Below, in pieces: positions 1 to 6,747 of a stretch of 10,835 nucleotides of DNA (the stretch's first letter is position 1; each line of letters opens with the position of its first letter). Source of the DNA: Nitrospirota bacterium. Its GTDB lineage: Bacteria; Nitrospirota; Nitrospiria; Nitrospirales; NS-4. A program made the translations under genes and the position numbers. The DNA lies in contig VBOK01000052.1 in NCBI GenBank assembly GCA_005877565.1, positions 1 to 10,835 of the forward strand, given 5' to 3'. The notes under the pieces are model-generated. The model ran no database searches, was not told where the DNA came from, and saw only the letters and a program-made list of their open reading frames with translations.

Positions 1-1
1 G

Positions 2-46
2 CTGCTGGTCGCGCGGCTGAAAAAGGAAGACTCGCCGAAGAGTTGA
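2..46 (+). CDS. possible 3' end of an upstream plus-strand gene (partial)
   Basis: Reading from base 2 gives LLVARLKKEDSPKS followed by TGA at 44-46. This looks like an ordinary hydrophobic then charged C-terminus of a protein that begins before the window. A second frame (from base 1) also stays open, to 189, but its composition past base 60 follows the repeat-rich non-coding stretch and does not look protein-like. With 14 residues nothing can be said about function, and the call itself is tentative. Confidence 0.3.
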   Translation: MLVARLKKEDSPKS

Positions 47-66
47 AGGCATCATCAAGGCTGATA

Positions 67-182
67 GCGGGTGGCGCCGAGTGCCCGGAGGAGCGCAGCG
101 ATACAGGCCGCAGCCGAGTCCGCGGGGCATCGACGGCGAGGCCGTCAGCGAGCACAGCCGGGCGCTCGGTGACAGGACCCGC
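67..182. repeat. non-coding stretch with long nested inverted repeats
   Basis: Between the possible gene end at 46 and the stop codon at 202 there is no convincing gene. The stretch can fold on itself. GCGGGT (67-72) pairs with ACCCGC (177-182). Inside that, 75-88 pairs with 158-171 over 14 positions (two G-T wobbles). In the middle, GACGGC (132-137) pairs with GCCGTC (141-146) around a 3-base loop. It lies downstream of the radical SAM operon and probably between convergent genes. It may therefore be a terminator-like structure, a dispersed intergenic repeat or a small structured RNA. No U-rich tract marks a classical intrinsic terminator. Confidence 0.45.
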
Positions 183-201
183 GTAATTACAAGGAAACGA
201 C

Positions 202-2151
202 TTACGGAGCGGTGTGGGAGTGGACGCGGGCCATGGATTGATCCCCCGCGCTCTCCGCTTCGGCGTCACCGCGCGCAACCGGCCAGGTCACGAGCCCTGA
301 GACGCCGGTCTTCGGCTGCGCGTAGATCTGCGGCAGCCGGTTGGTTCCGAACTTGGAAATGTAGAGGAAGACGTGCTCGCGGGCGTTGACCCGCACGGCC
401 CACGGCGCGAAGTCGTTCTGGTAGAACTCCTCGCAGAGCTGCATGGCCTCCAGACAAGTGACCCCGCCCGGCTCGTTGAGCGTGTAGTAGTAGTCGAGCG
501 GCAGGTCATATTCCTCCTGCTTGTGGATCGTGATCCCGAATTTCTCCGGGGTGCGCACCATGGGCGTGTGGCGGTAGGCCACGAAATAGAACAACTCGAC
601 GGAGTGGATGTGCTCCTTGTTGTCGATGAGAAACTCCCGGGTCTCCTCCGCCTCTTCACGCGTCTCTCCGGGGAAGCCGTAGAAGGCCATCACGTGGTTC
701 CAGATGCCGACCTTCGCGGCCTCGCGCAGGTTGTTCTCGATCACGGACTGCTTGACGTGCTTGTCCATCAAGTTGAGCACGCGTTCGTTGGCCGACTCCA
801 TCCCGTAGTACAGGGTGCAACAGCCAGACTGGGCCGCGATCTTCCAGATCTCCGAATCTTGAAGCGTCTCTTCGAACCGGATCAACGTCGTCCACTTGAT
901 GCCCACGTTCTGCTCAACCAGCAGTTGGACGACCTTCTTGAACAGTGCAGGCGGGTAGGACTCATCGGCGAACAAGAAGTGCTCGGCGTGATATTTCTCC
1001 TTGAGCGCCTTGATCTGCCGGACCACCTCGTGCGCCGGCATGCCCCGGTACTGGTCGAAGTAGCCCTGCCCGTGATCGCAGAAGGTGCACCGGCCCCAGT
1101 AGCAGCCGCGCGTGGCGAGGTACGGCAGGATCCGGACCGGCACGAAATAGCTGTCCAGCGGGAACCCGTCGAAATCCGGCAGCGGCAGCGCCGTAGTCTT
1201 CTCGGTGTAGACCTCGGTGTTGACGTGGGCCCCGGTCTCGTCGCGATAGATGAGGTTAGGTACCTTGGCCATCTCCCGCTCGCCGGCCAGCGCCTCCAAA
1301 AGCCACAGCAACGCGTGCTCGCCTTCGTACAGGATCGCGGAGTCGAACACGGTGGTGAAGAACCGCTCGTGCTTGGGGAACTCCTCCTGGAGCCGCGTGA
1401 TGATGTTCCCGCCGACCGTGATGTGAATATGCGGGAACGCCTCCTTGATCATCTTGCAGAAGGTGAGGCCGGCGAGGAGCTGCATCTGCGTGCCGACTGA
1501 CACGCCGACCACGTCCGGCGCCTCCCGGCTCACCGCCGGCAGCACGAGTTGGCGACACACGTCCCGGTAGACGTTGACCTGCTCGTCGTCCAGGCAGGCG
1601 AGGACTTCCTTGGACACGCCCGGCCGGTACCCGAGGTTGCTCTCCATCGGGTAGAAGACGAGGGACGCCGGGTAATAGGCCGCGGAGATGTACTGCATGA
1701 CTTCGCGGAAGGTGTTGAGCGCCCACTCCAGCTTGTCCGCGTCGTAGAAGTCCTCGCTGCGGGTGATGCGCTTGGCTTCCTGCGCCCGCTCGGCCAGATC
1801 CAGCACGTCCACGCCGGCCGCGGCCTCGAGACAGGCCTTCTGGGCTGCCTCCCGTTCCGTCAGCCCCTCGGTCAGTTCCTTGGCCTCCAGCGCGCGCCGC
1901 TGCGTGGCCATGCGCGCCATGATCCAGATCAGGAAGGTGTCCGAGAAGAAGTAGTCGTACATCTCGATGTTGACGTCCTTCTGCACGACCTCGTGGCCGT
2001 GCTGACGCAACACCGCCGTCAGGCTGGGCAACGCCAAGTAGGGCGCTGTCGGCACCCACTCCGGCGGAAACAGGAGCATCGCCTTCAGCTTCCGGCCGCT
2101 CATGCTCTGCTGGAGAGTTGGCTTCTCGACCTGGATGATGCTGTCTGCCAT
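202..2151 (-). CDS. B12-binding-type radical SAM protein (downstream paralogue)
   Basis: This 649-aa protein has the layout of cobalamin-binding-domain radical SAM enzymes, which reductively cleave S-adenosylmethionine at a [4Fe-4S] cluster. Many family members methylate unreactive carbons or build complex metabolites; the substrate here cannot be told. The Rossmann-like N-terminal part shows KAMLLFPPEW (23-32), GHEVVQKDVN (52-61), PDVVGVSVG (212-220), ITVGGN (244-249) and ILYEGE (273-278). The usual B12-binding DxHxxG motif is not seen. The cluster site is C350, C355 and C358 in GCYWGRCTFC, a Cx4Cx2C spacing instead of the common Cx3Cx2C. GFPGET (492-497) is a typical radical SAM barrel strand. 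About 145 residues (65-210) are inserted in the B12-type domain. The start lies 10 bp after the upstream paralogue's stop, with a weak GCGGA ribosome site. The C-terminal motif FGTNRLP (601-607) is shared with the paralogue. The family call is sure; the reaction is unknown. Confidence 0.9.
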   Translation of the reverse strand: MADSIIQVEKPTLQQSMSGRKLKAMLLFPPEWVPTAPYLALPSLTAVLRQHGHEVVQKDVNIEMYDYFFSDTFLIWIMARMATQRRALEAKELTEGLTEREAAQKACLEAAAGVDVLDLAERAQEAKRITRSEDFYDADKLEWALNTFREVMQYISAAYYPASLVFYPMESNLGYRPGVSKEVLACLDDEQVNVYRDVCRQLVLPAVSREAPDVVGVSVGTQMQLLAGLTFCKMIKEAFPHIHITVGGNIITRLQEEFPKHERFFTTVFDSAILYEGEHALLWLLEALAGEREMAKVPNLIYRDETGAHVNTEVYTEKTTALPLPDFDGFPLDSYFVPVRILPYLATRGCYWGRCTFCDHGQGYFDQYRGMPAHEVVRQIKALKEKYHAEHFLFADESYPPALFKKVVQLLVEQNVGIKWTTLIRFEETLQDSEIWKIAAQSGCCTLYYGMESANERVLNLMDKHVKQSVIENNLREAAKVGIWNHVMAFYGFPGETREEAEETREFLIDNKEHIHSVELFYFVAYRHTPMVRTPEKFGITIHKQEEYDLPLDYYYTLNEPGGVTCLEAMQLCEEFYQNDFAPWAVRVNAREHVFLYISKFGTNRLPQIYAQPKTGVSGLVTWPVARGDAEAESAGDQSMARVHSHTAP

Positions 2152-2161
2152 CGGATTCCGC

Positions 2162-4048
2162 TCAGGCCCCGACGCCGCTCAAATCGCCCGCACCCACCTC
2201 CGGTGGGCGGAACTGGAGGGCCGGCAGCTTGTTCGTCCCGAAACGGACCACGTAGAGGAAGACATACTCGCGGATGAAGATCTTCAGGTCCCACCCCGGA
2301 TAGTGGTTGCGCTCGAACTCCTCGAACACCCGCTCCGCCTCTTCGACGCTGAGCCCATCCTTCACCGTGAAGTAGTAGTCCAGCGCCAAGTCCCATTCGG
2401 GGTTCTTGTAGGGCGTCACACCGAAGCGTTCTGGATTCTTCGCCACGGGCGTGTGTTTGCTGAGATCGAACGTGCCAAACCCGATCGAGTGGACGAGGTC
2501 TTTGTTCTCTTCCAGGAATCGCATGGAGGCATAGGCGTCTTCGCGAGTCTCGCCTGGGAAGCCGAAGAAGCCCATGACGTGGTTCCATATGCCGACATCC
2601 GCCGCCAGCTTCAGGCTCCGCTGGACCACTTCCGTCGTGGTCGCCTTGTCCATGAGCTTGAGCACGCGCTCGCTACCGGACTCGTAGCCGTAGTGGAGGA
2701 ACTTGCACCCGGAGGTCCGCGCGTCCTGCCAGACCTCCTCGTCCGACAGGCTCTTCTCGAACCGCATGTGGGTCGTCCACACGATGTCCATATTCGTCTC
2801 GACGAGCCGGCGCGTCAGCTTGCGGAACAGGGCCGGGGGGTAGGACTCGTCGGTGAAGTGGAAATGCCGGGTGTTGTATTTGATCTTGAGGCCCCGGATC
2901 TCCTCGATGATCTGGTCGATCTTTTTGGTCCGGTAGCCGGCCGTATAGCCCTCGCCGTGGTCGCAAAACTCGCAACGGCCCCAGTAGCAGCCGCGCGTGG
3001 CGAGATAGGGCAGGATCCTGTCGGGAACGAAATACTTCTCCAGCGGCAGGCCGTCGAAATCGGGGGCGGGCAGCGCGGCCATGTCCTCGGCGTAGCTCAG
3101 GGAGGAGGTATGAATCCCTGACGCGTCGCGGTACATGAGATTGGGAATGCCGGCAAGGTCGCGCCGGGTCCCGACCGCCTCGACGAGCTGGAGGAAGGCA
3201 GTCTCCCCCTCGTAGATCACGGCGCTGTCGAACAGGGCGAAGAGCTTCGGCGTCTCCGGCAGCACGTCGCGCAGGCGGGTTACCGTGTTGCCGCCGATGG
3301 TCACGTGGATGTTCGGGAACTGCTCCTTGATGAGCTTGCAGAAGGTCATCGTCGAGAAGATCTGCTGCTGCAGCACGATCGAGATCCCGATCACGTCCGG
3401 TTGCTCAGCGACGATGGCCGGCTTCAGGATGTGCTCGAAGACATCACGGTACACGTTGACCTGGGTGTCCTCGATCGCATCCAGCACTTCTGCGGACATG
3501 AAGACCTTGTAGGAGAGGTCGGTCTCCATGGGCGGCATGCAGATCCGGGCCGGCGCGTAGACGAGCGAGATCGTGTCCGTCACCTCGCGGAAGGTGTTGA
3601 TCGCCCACTCCAGCTTGTCTGCCTCGTAGAACTCCTGGCTCCGGACGATGCGCTTCGCTTTCTCCGCCTTCTCCGCCAGTTCGGCCATGCGCGCACGCGT
3701 CAGCCCGACCAGGGCGAGCTGCAATCCCTGCTCGGCTTCGGTCAGGCTCCGCAGCCGCGACAACTTCCGCAGCCGGTCGAGCTGCTGGGGGACCCGCTTG
3801 AGGACAAAGCGGCCGAGGAAGTCCTCGCTGAAGTACCAGTCATACATTTCCAGATTCACGTCCTTCTGGACAACGTCGTGGCCAGCGGCGCGGAGCACGC
3901 ACGTCAGGCTGGGGAGGCTGAGGTAGGGTTCGGAGGGGTACCAGTCCGGGGGGAAGACCAGCATGACCTTCGTCTTCCGCCCGTTAGGGGCCCCCGTCTG
4001 GCGGGGCTTCAACTGGATGAGTTCGCCTTTTCCGTACTCGACTTTCAT
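2162..4048 (-). CDS. B12-binding-type radical SAM protein (upstream paralogue)
   Basis: This 628-aa protein is the first gene of the pair and aligns with its neighbour along its whole length. For example, PYLxLPSLTxVLR near residues 41-53, QKDVNLEMYD (61-70) and the cluster region are almost the same. The [4Fe-4S] ligands are C354, C359 and C362 in GCYWGRCEFC, again Cx4Cx2C. TDESYPP (399-405), YESGSERVL (455-463) and GFPGET (496-501) follow as expected for a radical SAM barrel. The N-terminal B12-type Rossmann part (27-285) carries the same large insert, including AKRIVRS, ADKLEWAINTFREV (143-156) and a lysine-rich helical piece (about 88-134). DxHxxG is not seen, so cobalamin use is inferred from family layout only. 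No ribosome site precedes ATG 4048, and a good promoter lies so close that the leader would be about 8 nt. The most likely history is a tandem duplication with later divergence. The substrate is unknown. Confidence 0.9.
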   Translation of the reverse strand: MKVEYGKGELIQLKPRQTGAPNGRKTKVMLVFPPDWYPSEPYLSLPSLTCVLRAAGHDVVQKDVNLEMYDWYFSEDFLGRFVLKRVPQQLDRLRKLSRLRSLTEAEQGLQLALVGLTRARMAELAEKAEKAKRIVRSQEFYEADKLEWAINTFREVTDTISLVYAPARICMPPMETDLSYKVFMSAEVLDAIEDTQVNVYRDVFEHILKPAIVAEQPDVIGISIVLQQQIFSTMTFCKLIKEQFPNIHVTIGGNTVTRLRDVLPETPKLFALFDSAVIYEGETAFLQLVEAVGTRRDLAGIPNLMYRDASGIHTSSLSYAEDMAALPAPDFDGLPLEKYFVPDRILPYLATRGCYWGRCEFCDHGEGYTAGYRTKKIDQIIEEIRGLKIKYNTRHFHFTDESYPPALFRKLTRRLVETNMDIVWTTHMRFEKSLSDEEVWQDARTSGCKFLHYGYESGSERVLKLMDKATTTEVVQRSLKLAADVGIWNHVMGFFGFPGETREDAYASMRFLEENKDLVHSIGFGTFDLSKHTPVAKNPERFGVTPYKNPEWDLALDYYFTVKDGLSVEEAERVFEEFERNHYPGWDLKIFIREYVFLYVVRFGTNKLPALQFRPPEVGAGDLSGVGA

Positions 4049-4062
4049 AAGGGTGAATATGG

Positions 4063-4092
4063 ATTTTAGGGCCTACGCGAGATGGCGGTCAA
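4063..4092 (-). promoter_or_regulatory. sigma70-type promoter of the radical SAM pair
   Basis: On the minus strand TTGACC (4087-4092) and TAAAAT (4063-4068) are separated by 18 bp. The predicted start of transcription is near 4056, only about 8 nt before ATG 4048. With no Shine-Dalgarno sequence, this suggests a nearly leaderless messenger. Confidence 0.5.
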
Positions 4093-4107
4093 GGGTTATT
4101 CGGCGGC

Positions 4108-4136
4108 TTGACAATCAATTCGGGGGCGGCCACAAT
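4108..4136 (+). promoter_or_regulatory. sigma70-type promoter of the 420-aa orphan gene
   Basis: A perfect TTGACA (4108-4113) is followed after 17 bp by CACAAT (4131-4136). The predicted transcript start is near 4143, giving a leader of about 30 nt. It is back to back with the minus-strand promoter; the two -35 boxes are only 15 bp apart, so one bound protein could affect both. Confidence 0.5.
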
Positions 4137-4172
4137 CCGCTATCCTCCTGGATTTTTCTAGGGAAATCCGCG

Positions 4173-5435
4173 ATGGACCAGCCGACGTCCCAGGGCGCTC
4201 AGACGATGACTCCGCAGGAGGCACGGGAGCACCTCCACTACCTGCTATCGTTGTGCCTCCGCAAGGAAGAGGCTTTCGGCCCCTTGGCCTTCGAGTTCGC
4301 CCGGAACAACGATCTGGACAAGCTCGGCCTGCTCCCGGAAGAGCAATTCAACCTGTGGATGGCGCTGTCGGACGCCTTCGCGGAGGAGCCCAAGCGGTTC
4401 AAGTTCAAGCTGGAGGCCCTGCAGAAAGCCGTCGAGGTACTGCACCGGTCCAAGTACGCCGACCAGGCTCTGTTGCGCGAGCTGCGGCGGGAGATTCAGA
4501 AAACCGAAGCCGAGCTTGCCATCTACAACGAAGCCTACCGCGCACAGAAGCCCGCGACGGCCGACAAGCACCAGATCATCGTGGAGACGGACCTGCCGGA
4601 CTACTTCCTCGCCACCGCGCAGAAGCGCGCTGCCGCCTACTACCAGCGGAAATTCAAGCTCACGACGGAAGCCCATACGGCCCAACAGTTCAAGAACCCT
4701 GGCACCGAGCGCAAGTTCCAGCCTGACAACCTGGTCGTGCACAAGGAATTTCCGGGCGCCTGTGCGCCCTTCATGAACGCGCGGATGAACGCGTTCCACC
4801 TCATGCTGCCGTTCGACCTGAAGATCAGCCGCAAACCGGATGACCCGCTGGCCGCCGGCGTGCGGATCTGGTTCGCAAAAATGGGATACTCGTACCCGCT
4901 GCGGTACGAGATGGGCAAGCTCTGCAGTTACTTTGGCGACGAGGTCCTCGACATCCCCCTGGACGACCCCAATCTCCTGTTCGTTTCCGCCTCGGAGGTC
5001 AAGGAGACCGAGCTGGGGACTGTGGAGCGCGCGCTGTCGCCGGATGTGCCCCCCGAGGTCGGCCTACCGCGCGCCTTCCTGGAAGGCTCCAACACCTTGG
5101 GACCGTACGTGCAGATCGTGTGCAACGTGAAGGTCTGGTTTGACGCCTCAAGCGTGTCGCTGCTCCTGCTGGGCGCGCCGGACCTGCCGGAGTACGGGCT
5201 CATGGGCGCCTCCGGTCTGGTGGTGCGCACCTACGGGACGGAAAAAATGGCGGCCTATGCGGAGGCCTCCAAGAAACCCTGGCAGGAGGGGCTGAGCTTC
5301 AACTACATCAACATGCACCTCGCGCTGCTTCCGGACACCAATACAGCGTTCGTCCCCGCCAGCACCCCCATCTTCTCCGTCTATCCGGTCCTGAGCCGGC
5401 AGACCTACACGTTCAAAGATGTCCGCAGCCTTTAA
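4173..5435 (+). CDS. orphan protein of 420 aa, divergent from the radical SAM pair
   Basis: I do not recognise this family. The start at 4173 is chosen because AGGGA (4160-4164) lies 8 nt upstream and a promoter sits just before it. The frame is open further upstream, but that part overlaps the radical SAM gene and the promoters. The protein has no signal peptide or membrane segment, so it is probably cytoplasmic. Residues 12-125 are mostly helical and charged, and about 78-122 could form a coiled coil. From about 130 on, the sequence looks like a globular mixed fold, with notable patches at MNARMNAFHLMLPFDLKIS (201-219), DIPLDDPNLLFVSASEVKE (260-278) and GPYVQIVCNVKVWFD (310-324). ATG 4206 (residue 12) is a possible but weaker start. 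Placement opposite two radical SAM enzymes invites a partner or substrate role, but nothing in the sequence proves it. Confidence 0.85.
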   Translation: MDQPTSQGAQTMTPQEAREHLHYLLSLCLRKEEAFGPLAFEFARNNDLDKLGLLPEEQFNLWMALSDAFAEEPKRFKFKLEALQKAVEVLHRSKYADQALLRELRREIQKTEAELAIYNEAYRAQKPATADKHQIIVETDLPDYFLATAQKRAAAYYQRKFKLTTEAHTAQQFKNPGTERKFQPDNLVVHKEFPGACAPFMNARMNAFHLMLPFDLKISRKPDDPLAAGVRIWFAKMGYSYPLRYEMGKLCSYFGDEVLDIPLDDPNLLFVSASEVKETELGTVERALSPDVPPEVGLPRAFLEGSNTLGPYVQIVCNVKVWFDASSVSLLLLGAPDLPEYGLMGASGLVVRTYGTEKMAAYAEASKKPWQEGLSFNYINMHLALLPDTNTAFVPASTPIFSVYPVLSRQTYTFKDVRSL

Positions 5436-5436
5436 G

Positions 5437-5503
5437 CTCGTGTAGGGGCGGGTTTAACACCCGCCCTCAGGAAGGGCGAGGGGATAAACCCCTCCCCTAC
5501 GAG
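5437..5503. repeat. double-hairpin palindromic repeat between convergent genes
   Basis: GGGCGGGT (5446-5453) pairs with ACCCGCCC (5459-5466) around a 5-base loop, and GAGGGG (5478-5483) pairs with CCCCTC (5489-5494) around another. The outer ends CTCGT (5437-5441) and ACGAG (5499-5503), with AGGGG (5444-5448) opposite CCCCT (5494-5498), pair across both. The layout is that of a dispersed REP/MITE-like palindrome. It fills the 72-bp gap between two gene ends, so it probably also acts as a terminator for both strands. Only one copy is in the window, so its dispersed nature is inferred. Confidence 0.65.
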
Positions 5504-5507
5504 TTCT

Positions 5508-5714
5508 TTAGAATTCACGCAGGCAGGTCTTGCACACCACGTTGCAGTTCGCTTCGGTCGGCATGGCGTAGGGCACGACGCAGTGGACGTCCACGTCCTC
5601 CTTGGTGCCGCACTTGACGCATTGCCCCTCGTCCCGCTCCCACACCGCGTTCCTGAGGTTCGCCGGAATCACGGGCTCCCCGGCGTTCGTCATCTCATCC
5701 AACCATTTGGGCAT
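5508..5714 (-). CDS. small HNH-like / zinc-finger protein
   Basis: This 68-aa protein matches the shape of a short HNH endonuclease domain. It has a VWERDEGQCVKCG segment (24-36), a VHCVVPY segment (43-49) where active enzymes usually have a DH or HH pair before VP, and EANCNVVCKTC (54-64). C32, C35, C61 and C64 form two CxxC knuckles that would bind structural zinc. In canonical HNH proteins the second residue of the DH/HH pair is the catalytic histidine; here it is C45. The protein may therefore be an inactive HNH fold used for nucleic-acid or protein binding. It is the last gene of the minus-strand operon, 36 bp after the previous stop, with GAGGGG about 10 nt before ATG 5714. Family assignment is moderately sure, activity is doubtful. 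Confidence 0.7.
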   Translation of the reverse strand: MPKWLDEMTNAGEPVIPANLRNAVWERDEGQCVKCGTKEDVDVHCVVPYAMPTEANCNVVCKTCLREF

Positions 5715-5750
5715 GACGGGTAATCCCCTCTCGACGATCGTGCCGCTATT

Positions 5751-6737
5751 TTACTTCCCCGGGCGCTTCCCGCTCAATGCACTCGCTTCCGCCGCCTTTA
5801 AATTGCCCCGGTACCGCTGGAAGATAGCCTGGAGGTGGGGGATGAGCTGCTCCTTGAGGCTCGCCGGCACCCGGTTGATGCGATCCACTGGCCACTCCTC
5901 GACCTTCGTGATATCGAGCCCTTCGCGGGCGAAGTCCGCCCGGATCGCGTCCTCGTAAGCGTAAATCAACTCGCCTTCGAAGGCCTGCGCGTTCAGGGCG
6001 TTCATTTCCGCCTCGTCGCTCATGCCCTGCGCGAACCGGGTCATGATGCGTTCGACCAGCGGCCCCCCGACGGCCTTGGCCTGCTCGGACAGGACCGGCT
6101 CCAGCGTGTGGTACAAAATGACGAGGTCCTGCAACTGAAACCGGATGGCCATCCCTTCCAGGCGCGGCGGCTCGGTGAGAGTCTTTTTGTCCAGCGTCTC
6201 CTTCGTCTGCTTGATCAGGCGGACGGTCTCGTAGAGGTACGCCTCCTCCCAGGTCGCTGAGTTGTAGCTGAAGAAGCACCGGATGTAATCAATCTTTTTG
6301 TTCGCATCCCACATCTGGAAATCGAGGGTCGGTCGCTTGCGATTGCTGTAGCCGATGATGTCCCCCCCGTTCGCGTCTCCCAGCGCGATGCCGTAGGGTT
6401 CGAAGGCCTCGGCGAGGACGCTGGCATAGACTTTGAACATCAGCTTGAGGTTGCCGGGGTCTTCAAGGCCCCGGTTTTGCGGGACGCATACCAGGCTGTA
6501 GAGCCGGCGGAAACGCGCGCGGGTGTAGCCGCACTCGTCCGCGAAGTACCAGGATCCGCCCCAAAGCCCGCCCGTCAGCGGGACCTCGGCGCGGTAGCGC
6601 CGATGCAGTCGCGTCGCGGTCTCCTTGGCCACCGCGTCGAACAGCTCGTTGAGGTACAGCGCGTTGGCACGCCCGTCCGGCGTGAAGACCGGTCCTGACG
6701 CGGTCGGCTTGCGGTCACGAATGACTTTCACGCCCAT
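5751..6737 (-). CDS. orphan protein of 328 aa in the methyltransferase-like operon
   Basis: I do not recognise this family. It is a soluble-looking protein with no signal peptide or membrane segment. The N-terminal half is rich in aromatic and glycine residues, with blocks GGLWGGSWYFADECGYTRAR (56-75), ALGDANGGDIIGYSNRKRP (118-136) and LDFQMWDANKKIDYIRCFFS (138-157). Such clustered Gly, Asp, Trp and Tyr suggest a conserved pocket. The C-terminal half (about 165-315) is mainly helical and charged. ATG 6737 is 10 bp after the stop of the 434-aa gene. Its GAGG ribosome site (TGAGGCGAGGGCC) overlaps that stop codon, so translation is probably coupled and the two proteins may work together. The C-terminal tail is basic (GKRPGK). 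Function unknown. Confidence 0.85.
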   Translation of the reverse strand: MGVKVIRDRKPTASGPVFTPDGRANALYLNELFDAVAKETATRLHRRYRAEVPLTGGLWGGSWYFADECGYTRARFRRLYSLVCVPQNRGLEDPGNLKLMFKVYASVLAEAFEPYGIALGDANGGDIIGYSNRKRPTLDFQMWDANKKIDYIRCFFSYNSATWEEAYLYETVRLIKQTKETLDKKTLTEPPRLEGMAIRFQLQDLVILYHTLEPVLSEQAKAVGGPLVERIMTRFAQGMSDEAEMNALNAQAFEGELIYAYEDAIRADFAREGLDITKVEEWPVDRINRVPASLKEQLIPHLQAIFQRYRGNLKAAEASALSGKRPGK

Positions 6738-6747
6738 GGCCCTCGCC

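Noticed and set aside
373..1500. Long plus-strand open frame of 375 aa
   Set aside because: It lies wholly opposite the radical SAM gene with its clear motifs. Its Val/Leu/Arg/Asp-rich translation without any motif is typical of an antisense shadow in GC-rich DNA.
1256..2059. Minus-strand open frame of 267 aa in another phase
   Set aside because: It is very rich in Gly, Arg and Ala and overlaps the radical SAM gene in a different frame on the same strand, so it is a frame shadow.
2102..4069. Plus-strand open frames 2102-3121 and 3305-4069
   Set aside because: Both are antisense to the second radical SAM gene, have biased composition and lack ribosome sites.
3963..4172. N-terminal extension of the 420-aa gene
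   Set aside because: It would overlap the start of the divergent radical SAM gene and include both promoters, while ATG 4173 has its own ribosome site.
4049..4172. Small peptide precursor for the radical SAM enzymes
   Set aside because: I looked in 4049-4172, 5436-5507 and 1-201 for a short gene with a ribosome site and a leader-core layout and saw none.
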